Source: Enchytraeus crypticus (Eukaryota > Annelida > Clitellata > Enchytraeida > Enchytraeidae). From it: a stretch of DNA of 64,000 nucleotides. Position 1 is the first letter of the stretch. Every line of letters begins with the position of its first letter. The notes beneath the pieces were generated by a model. The model ran no database searches. It saw only the letters and a program-made list of their open reading frames with translations, and was not told the DNA's origin. This document shows positions 44,000-55,425 of the stretch, one piece after another. Location of the stretch: the NCBI GenBank assembly GCA_905160935.1, contig CAJHZI010000457.1:2509501-2573500 (forward strand), read 5' to 3'. The position numbers and the translations under genes were made by a program.

Positions 44000-44626
44000 T
44001 TTCCAATCATTGGTATATTTGAGCAACTGTATACTTGCTACGTTGAAGTGACCATGTACTGTTAATGAATGATTGCTGTGGTGTGCATATAGCACGTCGT
44101 AGTTCCCGAACTGAGATAATACAGCAGCCATTTTTTTCTATATATAATATTGGAGTTTTGATATTGAATGAATAAATATTTAGTTTTGCCAGTAATACTA
44201 CAGATGAATCTTCAGGAATTATATATTAAATTCAAACTATGTTAACATTGTCAATAAATATGATTTGCTGCCTAACATTGCTTTATTCTCTTTTTGCCAG
44301 TACATTGATAATTCTTCACGAATGTTTTTGACTGTGTATATCAATCAATGTATAATAAATGTGACTTTAGATTTGCCTGCGTATGATATGGAATTGAATA
44401 TTATTTCACACAGATCTTTGTATGTTTCTGTTGATTTATTCTTGTTAATTATCGTCATTATTGAACCATCTAGATTATTCTACTAATTTGCTAACTCTGA
44501 TTTAATAGTATGTTCAGTTAAATGAAATCTTAATTTGTTAAGTATATGTATGCATTCGAGGACGTTTAGATAATTTACTGCATCTCTCTACAAGAATGAT
44601 AATTTTTGAAGATTTTCTGCTTTGTA

Positions 44627-44830
44627 GGTGTGTTGTGTTTGTTGGTGTGTTGTGCTTGTGGGTGTGTTGTGTTTGTTTGTGTGTTCTACTTTGTGGGTGT
44701 GTTGTGTTTGTTTGTGTGTTCTACTTTGTGGGTGTGTTATGTTTGTTGGTGTGTTGTGTTTCTAGGTGTGTCATACTTTTGGGTATGTTGTGTTTGTTTT
44801 GCATTGTGGGTGTTTTGTGCTTGTTGCAGT
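44627..44830. repeat. GT-rich minisatellite
   Basis: Repeated GTGTGTTGTGTTTGTTTGTG and TGTTCTACTTTGTGGGTG units. Confidence 0.85.
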
Positions 44831-45171
44831 TTAATTAGAATTTTGTGCATCTTGTACTTCTATATTCTTAACCGTTTAGTTGATGAAGTGTTTCTATTGA
44901 GAGATGCAGCTTTTAGCAAGCTGTTTACTTTTAGTTAAGAACTCAAGTTATACTGTGAAAACTCTAAAAATGTCTTTAAAAAGAGAAACCTATCTTGAGA
45001 TTCCATATGAAAATGAGTTTGATTACACGCACGTAGCCTACATAATATAGGCCTATGGAAAAGAATATTGAAGATTTGCCTTTAAGCGTATGTTTGTACA
45101 AAACTGGTTAACAATTGTGTATACATGTATACGCAATGATGTAAGCTGTTAGACATCGCGCATACACAGCC

Positions 45172-45340
45172 GATTCTCTCTCTTAATGCACTGCCTACTG
45201 GCAGGTCCATGTTATAAAACGCATCCACTCTTCTCCGTCTTCCGCTTTCCATTTCATTTCCACTTATGTGTGGGTCTTTAATTCATCTAACATACCTAAT
45301 CTCTGCCTGCCCCTGCCGCTTTTCACTTCCATTCTACACA
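45172..45340 (-). repeat. LINE 3' end with (CT)n
   Basis: CTCTCTTAATGCACTGCCTA ... CTGCCTGCCCCTGCCGC; reverse of 19470-19645. Confidence 0.7.
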
Positions 45341-45559
45341 GCCGATTATATGTGTTGTATTCATAAAGTTAATAAACAACCAACTAGGAAGCCTAGAGAA
45401 TTCTGTTTTTAGAATGAGATAATTGATTTCGCACGCTAGTTTAGAATTCAACCGGAGCAATGTTGTAGGGTATAACTGTCAGCCTAATGACACTAACCAT
45501 TACACCCCATCTGAAATAATCCATTAATTAAATCACACCATATTACCATATGCCTTACA

Positions 45560-45675
45560 TATCTCTCTCTCTCCCTCTCTCTCTGAGTGCACTGCCTACT
45601 GGCAGGTCCATGGTATATAACGCCTCCACTCTTCTCTATCTTCCGCATTTCTCTTCATTTCCACATATGCGGTAT
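45560..45675 (-). repeat. LINE 3' end with (CT)n
   Basis: TGAGTGCACTGCCTACTGGC, AGGTCCATGGTATATAACGC. Confidence 0.7.
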
Positions 45676-46739
45676 GCCTTACATAATAATATGGAAAATT
45701 AAATTGAAAATTCGTGCCAAGTTTATGATTTATACAAAATTAGACATAACCCGTTAATATAACTGCTCGAATACATCTAGAATAGACTTTAAATCTTGTT
45801 GACAAGATTGCGGTATATTAAACAAAATAGTTGATACGAAATAGTTGATAAAAATAGTTTATGAAGACCATATGGTGCGTATGAGTCGCTTGATCAAGGT
45901 AGAAAGTAGGCCTAGCTTTAATGTAACAATGATTATTTTAAAACATTTGTGTATATAGAAAAAGCAAGTTATTTTCTTGAGACGGCTTCTTCGGTTGATA
46001 GATTATATGCTTAATATTTCTGATTATCAAGGCACATATTCCCACTAGAGAGAGAGAAAGAGAGAGAGAAAGAGAGGGAGAAAGAACTATGTTTATTGCA
46101 TTACACTCAAAATATACGGTGACATACATAAACGAGGCCGTCAAAGAGGTCACAAGTAACCTATCTAGTGTATAGCTACTATTCTTGATGAACAACTTAT
46201 TGAAACTTATTGTCGTATTCACCATCGACCAAAAGAATTGTTGGTGTAAAAAACGTTCATACTGTTAGAAAGATTTGTTTGAATTTTGCACACATTAAGC
46301 GAACCATATATAGGGCCTAGGACTATGAGTAGACAAAAATTTCAGTGTAGATTTTAATGCTTTAGTGATAGCCAGAGTCCGCCGCTTATAACCAGGAACA
46401 AAAAGCTGTTGTTTTTATTAACATTTTTAAAAAACGGAACATTCAATTAATTAGATTCAAAAGGCAAACATCCGATATGAAAGTTAATTTCGGTATAGTC
46501 TGTTGTGTTGATGAGCAATACATAAACAACGAATAGTCGTATGCACCATCGACCAACTATTGGTTGTGTGAAGAACAGTCATACTGTTGTAAATTGCCTT
46601 ATGACGAGGAATCGGACCTTAAATTCTTATTGTATATTAGTTCATTTTGAGCTGAAGTTCAACTGAGTACTTGCCGTAAGTTCTACAGTATTCTGTATGG
46701 TAGATGTTATTGAATTATTATTTATTAACTATCAATTAT

Positions 46740-46805
46740 TTATTCTCATTATTATTACTGTTTTTAATGCCTGGGACTGTATAGGGTCCTGGGCTAGTTC
46801 TTCTT
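46740..46805 (-). repeat. LINE 3' UTR fragment
   Basis: GCCTGGGACTGTATAGGGTC, CTGGGCTAG, as at 36961-36995. Confidence 0.55.
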
Positions 46806-47649
46806 CTACTTATTATTATTATTATGATTATTATTACTATTACTAATCAAATATTATTTAGAAATTGCAAATGAAATTATTGAATGTGTTAGCCCACTCT
46901 TAGTGGCTACTACTGACTGTAGCCTAATACCTCACAGAGTTTAGACTCGCTTGTAGTCACTATGTTCTTCTTGATTAAAACTATTTATTTATTTGCTAGA
47001 AAGTATCCTATTATGTTTGTATTTACAGTTTACTATTATTCTGAAAGGATAAATATAAAATAAATTTTAAGGTAGGCTTCAGATTATTGGGCTATAATTC
47101 GTTTGCGCATACTTTTGATATTTACCTTTATGCGATTTGGCCCAACTTAGAGAATTTACAATCAATCTTTATTTAAAATTGGCTTTATATTTGCAAGACA
47201 ACGAAGAAATTTCAATTTAACGACCTCTGTGTGTAATATATATATATATATATTAGAATTTATTTGTTAAAGTAATTTTAAAGCCGGCCTATGTATGAAA
47301 CTTTCACTTCCGCTTAATTAGGTCACTAATTGTAGAAGATATAAAGCTGGTAGCCTGTCTTCCATACCAAAACAGCCTATAACTAGCCTACAACCGGAGA
47401 GTGATTAACGTGTGGCTGAACTTTTGCTAGCATTAAACTTAGTCCTTCATTTACACATCAGTTTTAGCCGAGACAATTCCGTAGAATTTGATAGGCCCTA
47501 TGCTGAAAATTTTACATGTAACTGACTGCCTATCTAAAGTTACGTTGATTACAGAATTGCAATCTGCTGAATATAAACTTAATCTCAGCGTTATATTTTC
47601 AATTCCTAAGCATCTTTTTCATATCTAGGAAATTTTTAGATGTTCATTT

Positions 47650-47740
47650 CTTGAGATGCGAATGGTACATGAGTAGTAGAACGGTCGTCTTAGAATTGAG
47701 CGGTTGGGGTTCAAATCCAGGTTCGGTTAAAGTGGCCATT
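47650..47740 (+). repeat. tRNA-like SINE head
   Basis: AATGGTACATGAGTAGTAGA, perfect-looking B box GGTTCAAATCC; no stable cloverleaf. Confidence 0.5.
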
Positions 47741-47870
47741 TTTCTGGATCTGTACATTTTTGCTTGCGGGTACATTTAGTAAATCTATAAAATATGAATT
47801 TCTTAATTCACCACAGAGTGCATTCAAACTGATGACTATCTATAATTAAGTAGTATAATTAATTTAATTA

Positions 47871-48150
47871 GACGGCGGGATTAGCGCAGTTGGTTTAGTT
47901 GCGCGTCAATTATCAAAGTTAAGCTGCATCGACCGCGGTTAGTATTTTGTGGGTGACCACCTTGGAAGACCGAGTGTTGGTAAAAGCTTAGGAAGGAAAA
48001 AATCCCAGGGTGATGGAAGGTTATTCTTAAATCTGCACCGGCTGCAATTGATGCGCCAACAAAAGGCAACGATTACTAATAACCATGGAGAGGAAGGAGG
48101 AAATGGGTCGCAAACAAGCATCAGTGCTTCCTGACCCCGTGTGCCGTTAT
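47871..48150 (+). repeat. SINE with 5S rRNA-like head
   Basis: After TAGCGCAGTTGG (A-box-like) comes AAAGTTAAGCTGCATCGACC, GCGGTTAGTATTTTGTGGGT, GACCACCTTGGAAGACCGAG and GTGTTGG, which follow the 3' half of animal 5S rRNA in order. A non-5S body and the tail CTTCCTGACCCCGTGTGCCG follow. It ends near the Ly6-1 start. Confidence 0.75.
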
Positions 48151-48194
48151 GTTATGTAAATGAATTTTGCGTTTATTTAGGCCTACGCACTAAT

Positions 48195-48470
48195 ATGAGT
48201 ATTTCTTCTCTTCGCTGCTACTTTCTGGTAGCGTTTACGTTCAGCTTCGTCTCTCGAGCGGATTCCATCAGATGTTACCTCTGCCTCTCCTACATAGGGG
48301 GGTGTGGAGAGAAGAATTTCGATCCTAGTCATTCATCTGTGCAACGGGTCGACTGTGGTACTGGAGCTTGTTCCAAAGCTGTAACTAGAGTTTTAGGTAA
48401 GATAATATTATACAATGTTTGCTTATTCATACTGCTTTCATACAATACCATCGCAAGAACAACAATAGTA

Positions 48471-48521
<51 letters not shown>

Positions 48522-50021
48522 ATAAGAGCAGTTTCAAGAGCAGGCATCCCTTCCTCTAAGGAACCAAGTGGGTTGTCCAGATCAGACGGCAAGCGTCCGG
48601 ACGGCATGACTTTAGTGCCCTGGTGCAACGGTAAATGTGCCGTATGGGACGTCACGGTCATTGACGCTATGGCAAACTCCTATCTGATACCGTGATCTGT
48701 CCTTTGGATATGAAGTTGTTCCGGTGGCCATTGAAACTATGGGCCCGATGAATCCCTAAGGAATTGACTTTATTAATGGCATAGGCAGACTTATTGCAGA
48801 GCAAACCGGCTTTAAGCGAGATACATCTTTTCTTTGGCAAAGGCTTTCCATGACTTTGCAAAGATTGTATGCAGTCTGCTTCAACAATTCTTTTAAGCCG
48901 ATTGATGACCTCGAGTAGCCGGGTGGCGATTCAGCACGTATTGCTTGAATCGTTTTTATCAAACCCCAGGTTCTTTACACCGGGGTAAAAAAAATAATAA
49001 AGGTTTAACGTCCGTTTCCTCATCCATTGATGATGTCAGGGACTCCCCCAACAGCACACATCACTACTGATCAATTCACCCAGGCCAATCTGCAAGAATA
49101 TATTTGACATATTTATGATCGATCACTTCAATTTCAATTCAGGTTGCTTCTATAAAACTCAAAGTAATTCCACATAGAAGTGCACAGGTTTTGTAAAGGT
49201 TGAAAGCAGAAACATTGAGGCGTATGCAATTGGAATCCATGGAACAAGAGGTATAGGCCTGTTTTCAGAAGAAACAACTACATTTCCATGCGACAACTGT
49301 AGGACTACGTATTTTATCTCTTGATCGGTAAACTGTCGCAGGAAAAGCATTTCATTAATTAAAAGTAATAATTTAGTTTACTGGTTTGAGTTTGTTATGC
49401 TTGTGTTGACTCTGTTTCTTTTCTATTTATTATTATGTTTACTTGTTAGATTGGAGGCCTATTTGCATTTTATCTGTGTTATGTTGCTACCTGAATGATG
49501 AAATAAAGCTCTGTAAGGAGCCCATTAGGAAATACTCTAGACTTTCTATTGTAGGATACGCAATAGATTTACATCTCTTCTCTGCTCAATATAATTTGCG
49601 AACAAACCTAGTCTCTCAGTACACTATACTCATGTAACTCATCTGATTCCCTGGACTGATTATAAGGATTTTGGCTCGCATCGTTTATGGACCTCTCGCT
49701 CTGCTCTACGGTATTGATTTGGTTCCACAGTGCTCGATGTTGTCATAAACAACAGTACCACTCTCATCGTATTGTTATTGTTGTTTGTTGTTGTTGTGAC
49801 TAATGCACGTATTGAATATACTTCCAGGTCAAACAGTGGTTAGCCGTGGTTGTGGTCACACTGTATCACCCAGAGAACATTGCCAAAGTTCATTCATCGC
49901 ACAGAGCAGCTGTAGCTACACCTGTACAAGAGCTCTTTGTAACGGCGCTGTATCATCAGTCTACACATCCTCGGCCACGATAGCGCTGACCGCCTTCGTA
50001 GTGTGGCAGAGATTCTTATAA
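48195..50021 (+). CDS. Ly6/uPAR-domain protein 1, probably GPI-anchored
   Basis: Two exons, 48195-48396 and 49828-50021, join in phase 1 (Gly codon) to give 131 residues. A signal peptide (CYFLVAFTFSFVSRA) is followed by a three-finger domain: IRCYLCLSYIGGC, then Cys in VDCGTGACSK, RGCG, HCQ, CSYTCTRALCNG. The final C-x4-CN is the Ly6 signature (LCNG). The C-terminus is a hydrophobic stretch (ATIALTAFVVW) after small residues, as for GPI attachment. Such proteins are small cell-surface or secreted ligands; the partner is unknown. The intron holds a (GTA)n array and a LINE 3' end. It is a paralogue of the gene at 60493-61401 with the identical intron position and phase. A secreted three-finger protein is the alternative, but the hydrophobic tail argues against it. 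Confidence 0.85.
48473..48522. repeat. (GTA)n microsatellite
   Basis: About 16 GTA units in the Ly6-1 intron. Confidence 0.95.
48530..49055 (+). mobile_element. LINE 3' region with SINE-core fragment
   Basis: Encodes SGLSRSDGKRPDGMTLVPWC, CAVWDVTVIDAMANSYL, then after a gap GIDFINGIGRLIAEQTGF and FLWQRLSMTLQRLYAVCFNN ending at a stop (DDLE). The 3' UTR (48905-48985) and a family 8 core (48995-49055, -) follow. Confidence 0.7.
49640..49765 (-). repeat. Dispersed repeat, family 5
   Basis: CCACAGTGCTCGATGTTGTC near its end; diverged body. Confidence 0.5.
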
Positions 50022-50546
50022 GTTCGGCATGCAGTTAATGCAACTCAAGTGTCGTGTGCCATCATGCCTACTACAGCGGTCATAAATTTCAGTCCTAAAA
50101 TGATAATGCAAGTTCATGATATTATCCCAATGTAAACATTATAGGTGTTGAACTAATAAGTTAGTCACTACTAGTCATTTTAACTACTATTATTAGAACG
50201 GGCATGCTTCTATTTTTATCATTGGTCGTATCATTATGTTATTATCATTCGGTTAGTATTCTGTAATTATTTAATAGAACCAAATAGATTTGTTAACCAT
50301 CTAAAAGCCTATTAACAAAGAGAATTACAGAAAATTCGTACTTTTATCTCTAATCAGAAAAAAACTTGCAAAAATCTGTTATAAGTATTGCATGCTACTT
50401 GGTTACATTTTTGGTGTAGTATTACATGTTTTATAGTGTAATTACATGCTTTGTAGTGTAATTGCATGCTGATTACAGAAAACGATGTTCGGCTTACGGA
50501 ATATTTTATTCCAAGCAGTACAATGAGTCAATGGCAGTACAGTCGA
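50022..50546. other. Short intergenic gap, Ly6-1 and protease inhibitor convergent
   Basis: The two genes end facing each other here. A 3' UTR for each is expected; the minus-strand AATAAA is visible, a plus-strand one is not. The stretch is otherwise AT-rich, with a small repeated 'tagtgtaattacatgctt' motif near 50435-50470. Confidence 0.5.
50505..50510 (-). promoter_or_regulatory. Polyadenylation signal AATAAA of the protease inhibitor gene
   Basis: On the minus strand AATAAA begins 37 bp after the TAA stop at 50547-50549. Confidence 0.6.
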
Positions 50547-52691
50547 TTAGCCGATTGATGGAACACTGAGAACGTTTCCGTTCCTGTCAGTAATGATCTT
50601 GACTCTGTTCAGAACGTAATCTTTAGAAAGTCTACCTGGACTGTTGTGGTCCCAGATCTGAACCTGTAAATTCAATCAATCAGTTTGTAAAATTAAAATC
50701 CTAACCGCTCTGTTTAACACCTGTTTGAATCGAACGCCAAGAATCGTATCGTTAGAATCCAACCGAACCAAGAATCGAACCGTTAGAATCGAACGCCAAG
50801 TATTTCGCTGATTTTCGTTTCAACCGCACAGCAGAGATCAGCCGTCCATGGATATGAACTGAGTATCTATCGATTGGGTGGCAAGACGCTTAACTGTTTC
50901 GCTATACTGCCTTCATAAAATTAAATAGCCATTTTGAACAGAAATTCGGATTTCGTTATGCCGTATTCGGAACCAAGCATTTTCTACAGCGAGTTCAATT
51001 CATTGCGGATCACTCGGCTATTATTTATGCACAGTTAATAATTATGCATTGTTAGTAGCTATATATGCTACCATAGTCAGTACTTAATTACTTTAGTAAC
51101 ACTTGATTATCTTAAATGAATAAATGAATATGCCTTATTAGTAAACATTTTGCTTTGAATAAAAAATGTTACATTTTAACATAATCCTAATCATTAACAT
51201 AAACATCAACAAAAACAAAAACATGATCATCCTCATAAACATCAACATAAACATTTTAACTTAGAATAAAAGATTTCCTGGTTCGATTGGGACTCAATAT
51301 TCCTTCGCAACATTCCTTCGACTACTCAATAGAACAATAATGAATTTATTAACAAAAAACAATCAAAAATATCTAGTAGTCAATCGGATATGATTCTATG
51401 ACGTCTTATTGAAGTGTCAAGACATGTTGATATGGTGGCAAAATTGTTAACGTCATTTCAATCTTATAAATGCATCTTAAGATAAATACATCTAAATTCA
51501 TCTAAAGACAAATACATCTTAAATACATCTTAAGATAAATACATCATAAATACACTTTCTCTATTTAGTACTTACATCAAGATCCGGATACTCTCTTAAA
51601 ATGGCTGCCTTGGCCTGGGTACCCGGCTGCGCAATTAATAATACAATTAACTAATCTTTGCAGTTCATTAATTAAATGCTGCAATCTTAATATTGCAAAA
51701 ATGGAATTTTGACATCAGTGTTAAATAATGTGACACAATGTTAAATAAACACAAGAGCAATCATCACAACTTGTTTATTTTCAGACACAAACTGTCCCAA
51801 TCGCTCTAAAACATTCACCGGTAGAGAAGTTGGGAATGATGAACATTACAAACATCGTTAATGATAGACAAGTCAAAGTATATAATATTGAATAATTGTA
51901 GTAAATGAAGCTAAATTTAGAATCTGTTTCCGTAGCAGAGTGATACTCTATCAGCGATGTCACAGTTCAGTTAGAACCTGTGGCTTCATGCGCAAGGGTT
52001 TGTACAAATACAGCTTGTTGAGCATGCTTGGCTCAGGTATGATTAAAATAACAGAAGATTGGCATAGAATTACTAAATTCACTAATAATTGCGATATACA
52101 ATTTTATCTATAACCACAGGCTAAACTGCTAATAAGCCGTTAAATAATTTAGTATCATGAAACTAAATGAATGAAATGTTCAGCATAAAATGAATTTCTT
52201 ATATCAACAAGCTATATAGATGACTACATTAAACAGTAAGTCAAAATTAATATAAGTAAATTACCATAGTCCTATATGTCCCCCTCTCTCTCTTAGTGTA
52301 CTGCCTACTGGCAGGTCCACGGTATATAACAACTCCACTAATTTCTATCTTCAATTTTCCTCTTCATGTCCACATACGAGTGGATCTTTAAATCATTTAT
52401 AACATTCCTTTTGATATACCATTATTCTTGGGGGATTCTTTTTATGACGAGGTGGCCCCCCTATGCCTTCCTCAGTTTCGATTAAAATATACTGGGCAGG
52501 GTCGTCATTTTCTGAGAACACAATCCTACGTACCCGAAGAAGGACATAAAAAGAGAAAATCATTCAATTAAGTTCTTACTAATCCGACTAGCTCGGGCCA
52601 CTTGAGCTGACCCCCACCTCTGAGATTTCTTCTCGAGTGATGTAGTCTGCCAGACTGAACTGTCACGAGGGTCACCAGCACAAACAAGATT
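50547..52691 (-). CDS. Serine protease inhibitor, potato inhibitor I (eglin c/CI-2) family
   Basis: Three minus-strand exons were found by family pattern: 52691-52580 (5' boundary uncertain), 51626-51576 and 50663-50547; good GTAAGA and GTAAGT donors, phase 0 between the last two joins. Exon 1 gives a signal-like hydrophobic stretch (LFVLVTLVTVQSG), a basic linker and KWPELVGL, the family's N-terminal W-P-E-L-V-G motif. Exon 2 gives PGTQAKAAILREYPDLD (A-K-x2-I-x-x-E-x-P). Exon 3 gives the inhibitory loop and RV core: SKDYVLNRVKIITD and the C-terminus VLSVPSIG. Aligned from N-R-V backwards, P1 is Lys and P1' Asp, predicting a trypsin- or subtilisin-like target. The family is a tight-binding inhibitor of serine proteases. 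The exon with the start Met was not located. The three pieces in order make chance very unlikely. Confidence 0.8.
52277..52515 (-). mobile_element. LINE 3' region
   Basis: (CT)n, TTAGTGTACTGCCTACTGGC, then the part found in reverse at 60765-60890 (GGGGGATTCTTTTTATGACG, GAGGTGGCCC). Confidence 0.65.
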
Positions 52692-52724
52692 CTATCAACA
52701 TAGGTAGTACAATTAAAAGCCGTA

Positions 52725-52843
52725 AAAAAGCCGTAAAGCTGATTTTAGTGTCAGTCTCAGCTTTCGTGTCCAGAATATGAACCCCGAACATACCGATCTG
52801 CTGTATGATAGTTTATACCGACATCGCCACTGGCTCCAGCCAA
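52725..52843 (-). repeat. tRNA-derived SINE, family 1, diverged
   Basis: Reverse copy ending ACCGACATCGCCACTGGCTC; internal part reshuffled. Confidence 0.65.
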
Positions 52844-55044
52844 TTTATTATGACATTTAACGTCCGATTTTTCTTTTGAATGCAATGTTAGGGATGCCTT
52901 GATCTGAAAGCATTCTATAATCATAGAGCATACTTGTTCGCTGCTGAACAGAAGGGAGAGCAAAGAGAAAATGACTCCTGAACGATATCTATAACTATGA
53001 GAATAGCTTTATTCGTTATACAAAGCTGACAAGGAAAGAGTGCAAGAAAATAATAAAGTGAATATCTGAAAGAATGAAGTTAACAAGTTCACACTATATT
53101 TCATAGTAATCACCAAGTCATAGCTCGAATTAAATTAACTAAGATGCCACTGGCCTATTTGTAAATGCACTTATAACTGTTGTTTTTATATTATAGTAGG
53201 AGACCGAATCAAAGTCAACAATAACATTATACAACATTATTAGCAACGTTATACTTCGTACAAATGTTTACACAATGATACAAATTGATACAAATAGATA
53301 TTCATAGACAGATCTATTTATTTCGTAGTAAAATTCTACAGACATACTAAAGAAACAAGAGATGATGAGGTGCAGAACAAATCAATGTGCAGATAAAAAC
53401 AGTACCAGCTATTGAACAAATGTTAAATAAACATCGCAAGAGGAAATATATTGGGTTAGGACCCCATAAAGGTACGATGCATTTTCAAGATAGATATTGG
53501 GCTATCGATGGTTGGATCCTGTAAAATAATTCTCAAATGTTACAAATAAGAACCAATTAGAAATGTGACAAATCTAATTTCTAATAACAAATGATTTGAA
53601 ATGAAATGAGATTCAAATCGGGAAAATTTGACAAGTCGGGTTCATACGATAAACTGGAATGACGACCATCGTTGATAAAGTTTATTTTGGAAAAGATAGG
53701 AGATCATTAATTATGACAACGAATTGGGCGTCATGTAGCTTTATGCGTTATTATAAAATTTGAACAAAATCTTACCCAATTCTAAGAACGGCTGACATCT
53801 TGTTGAAATTTTATTATACTAATTAAATCGAAATATGACGCCTAAGTAACACACTAGTAATGATAAATGTAGTCATGCGCTACACCGATACCGAATGACT
53901 GGATAAAAAGATGAGGTTTTTCCCACACTTATATGTGTATAATTATGTATTAACATTCACATACGAGAATATCTGGAGAGCTTCGAATGGAATGACAGAC
54001 AGAGAGACGCCTTCATCACCACGTACATGCATATTCCGTTCCTCGCCCTTGAATATCGTTCAGATAATTGCAAAGTATTATTCGTGTAATAATCATGTAT
54101 TCTATCAACAAGCAGATTGTTTAGCGGCAGCATTCGATAAACTAAAGCCGAAATATAAACTCGCAAATTAGATCTATTTCCCTAATTGGCATGAATGCTA
54201 ACCAATACAATTCACTGTAAATAATTTAACAAGATATCATACATGTAATGTATCTTTTCAATTTATTTTTGGCAGCTTGTAAATTTTAATCTCGTTAAGG
54301 ATTCTATAACTCTATTTGGAAAAGTTTGTTTCGATCACTGACTGCTGAAGATAATTTCAATTCCGTCATGGCATAGGCAATCTACTGCTACTGGCAATAC
54401 CGCCGAACCTGACTTAGAACTTCATAAACATTTTATAGCTACTGTATGGGTCAATTTATCAAGCCAATAATATTGAAATTGTTGCAATTATTCGTTAATT
54501 GGCTAATTGGAAGCTATCAAACTGTCATCGTTGACTAATATGGAAGATTACGAGGGAAACTAAACAGCCAACTTATTAATTACGTTCAACTGGATATTTT
54601 ATGTGATTGGCGACCTTGCCGTTAGATTACTGATTCTGTCAATTGAATTCACAGATTTGGGTTTAGCTCCGCTTCTAGATTCTTCAACAAATGGGCAAAC
54701 TATACTTATATAAATTTATTTCAGCATAATTTTGCAGATTAGCATCAATTGCACGGACGCTGTAAATAGTCGGCTACATTTCACAAAATTATATAGAATA
54801 ACATCAACAACAATTTATAATGTCCACGAATAACTAAATATTATACTAAAATGAAAAGACAGTGCCAAAAAGTTAATCAAAATTTCCAGTTAACAATGGA
54901 AAACACAACAAACATCAAAGACGATTTCAATGGTCTTAACCATATAAGTAACTTTTTGCAAAATATTCAGCCAATTATTGCAGTTAACAGAGAAGCAAAG
55001 CAAGTAAAAAGTGTTTGACTATTTGTATGGGCAACGGTAATTAT

Positions 55045-55315
55045 TTAGTTTTACTCCCCGTGTTAGACCCTACTTGAAGAATTTACCAACTGCATACTGC
55101 ACGTATCGTAAAAGGCGACAAGAAAATAAGATCAAAACCGACGTCAGAATGGAGATTCGGTTGGTGATCGCCAAGGTTCCAGAAATTTCTACAAAAAATT
55201 TAAACAAATGGAATGGTATGGGCATATTGTGATATGTGCGAGGCAGAGAAGATTGGAGAAGATCTATTCGTATCCTGACCCTGGTTAACCGGTATTCTGG
55301 GGAGGACTATGATGA
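55045..55315 (+). repeat. GAT-tailed dispersed repeat, family 3
   Basis: AAGAATTTACCAACTGCATA ... GTCGTAAAAGGCGAC... ... ATCCTGACCCTGGTTAACCG ... GATGATGACC. Confidence 0.7.
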
Positions 55316-55359
55316 TGACCCCACTGACTTCCACAATTGGAATATAGAATACTTCCACA

Positions 55360-55425
55360 ATCGATTATGGGCCTTAAACATGAATCTGTGCTTCCTGACC
55401 CAGTGTGCCGTTATGTTTTATGTTT
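55360..55425 (+). repeat. Tail of the 5S-like SINE family
   Basis: GTGCTTCCTGACCCAGTGTG, CCGTTATGTTT matches 48122-48155. Confidence 0.6.

Larger units (their letters stand above)
43136..48194. other. Intergenic region TMED to Ly6-1
   Basis: Five kb without a recognisable gene. It contains an AT-rich duplicated block (43231-43338), LINE 3' ends ending in (CT)n, a truncated SINE, an 85-bp fold-back (43914-43999), a GT-rich minisatellite (44627-44830), a tRNA-like SINE and the 5S-like SINE whose tail ends about 45 bp before the Ly6-1 start codon. The open frames in 44596-44938 follow the GT repeat only. Confidence 0.6.

Noticed and set aside
44596-44938. Cys/Val-rich open frames resembling a small secreted protein
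   Set aside because: They track a GT-rich minisatellite; two frames give the same look, and there is no gene structure.
47871-47990. 5S rRNA gene
   Set aside because: The 5' half of 5S is replaced by tRNA-like sequence and a SINE tail follows.
53470-53525. Minus-strand exon candidate after TTATTTTACAG
   Set aside because: Short frame ends at once in a stop; does not fit the inhibitor family as first exon.
53911-54171. 86-codon plus and 69-codon minus open frames
   Set aside because: Overlap on opposite strands with no motif or splice context.
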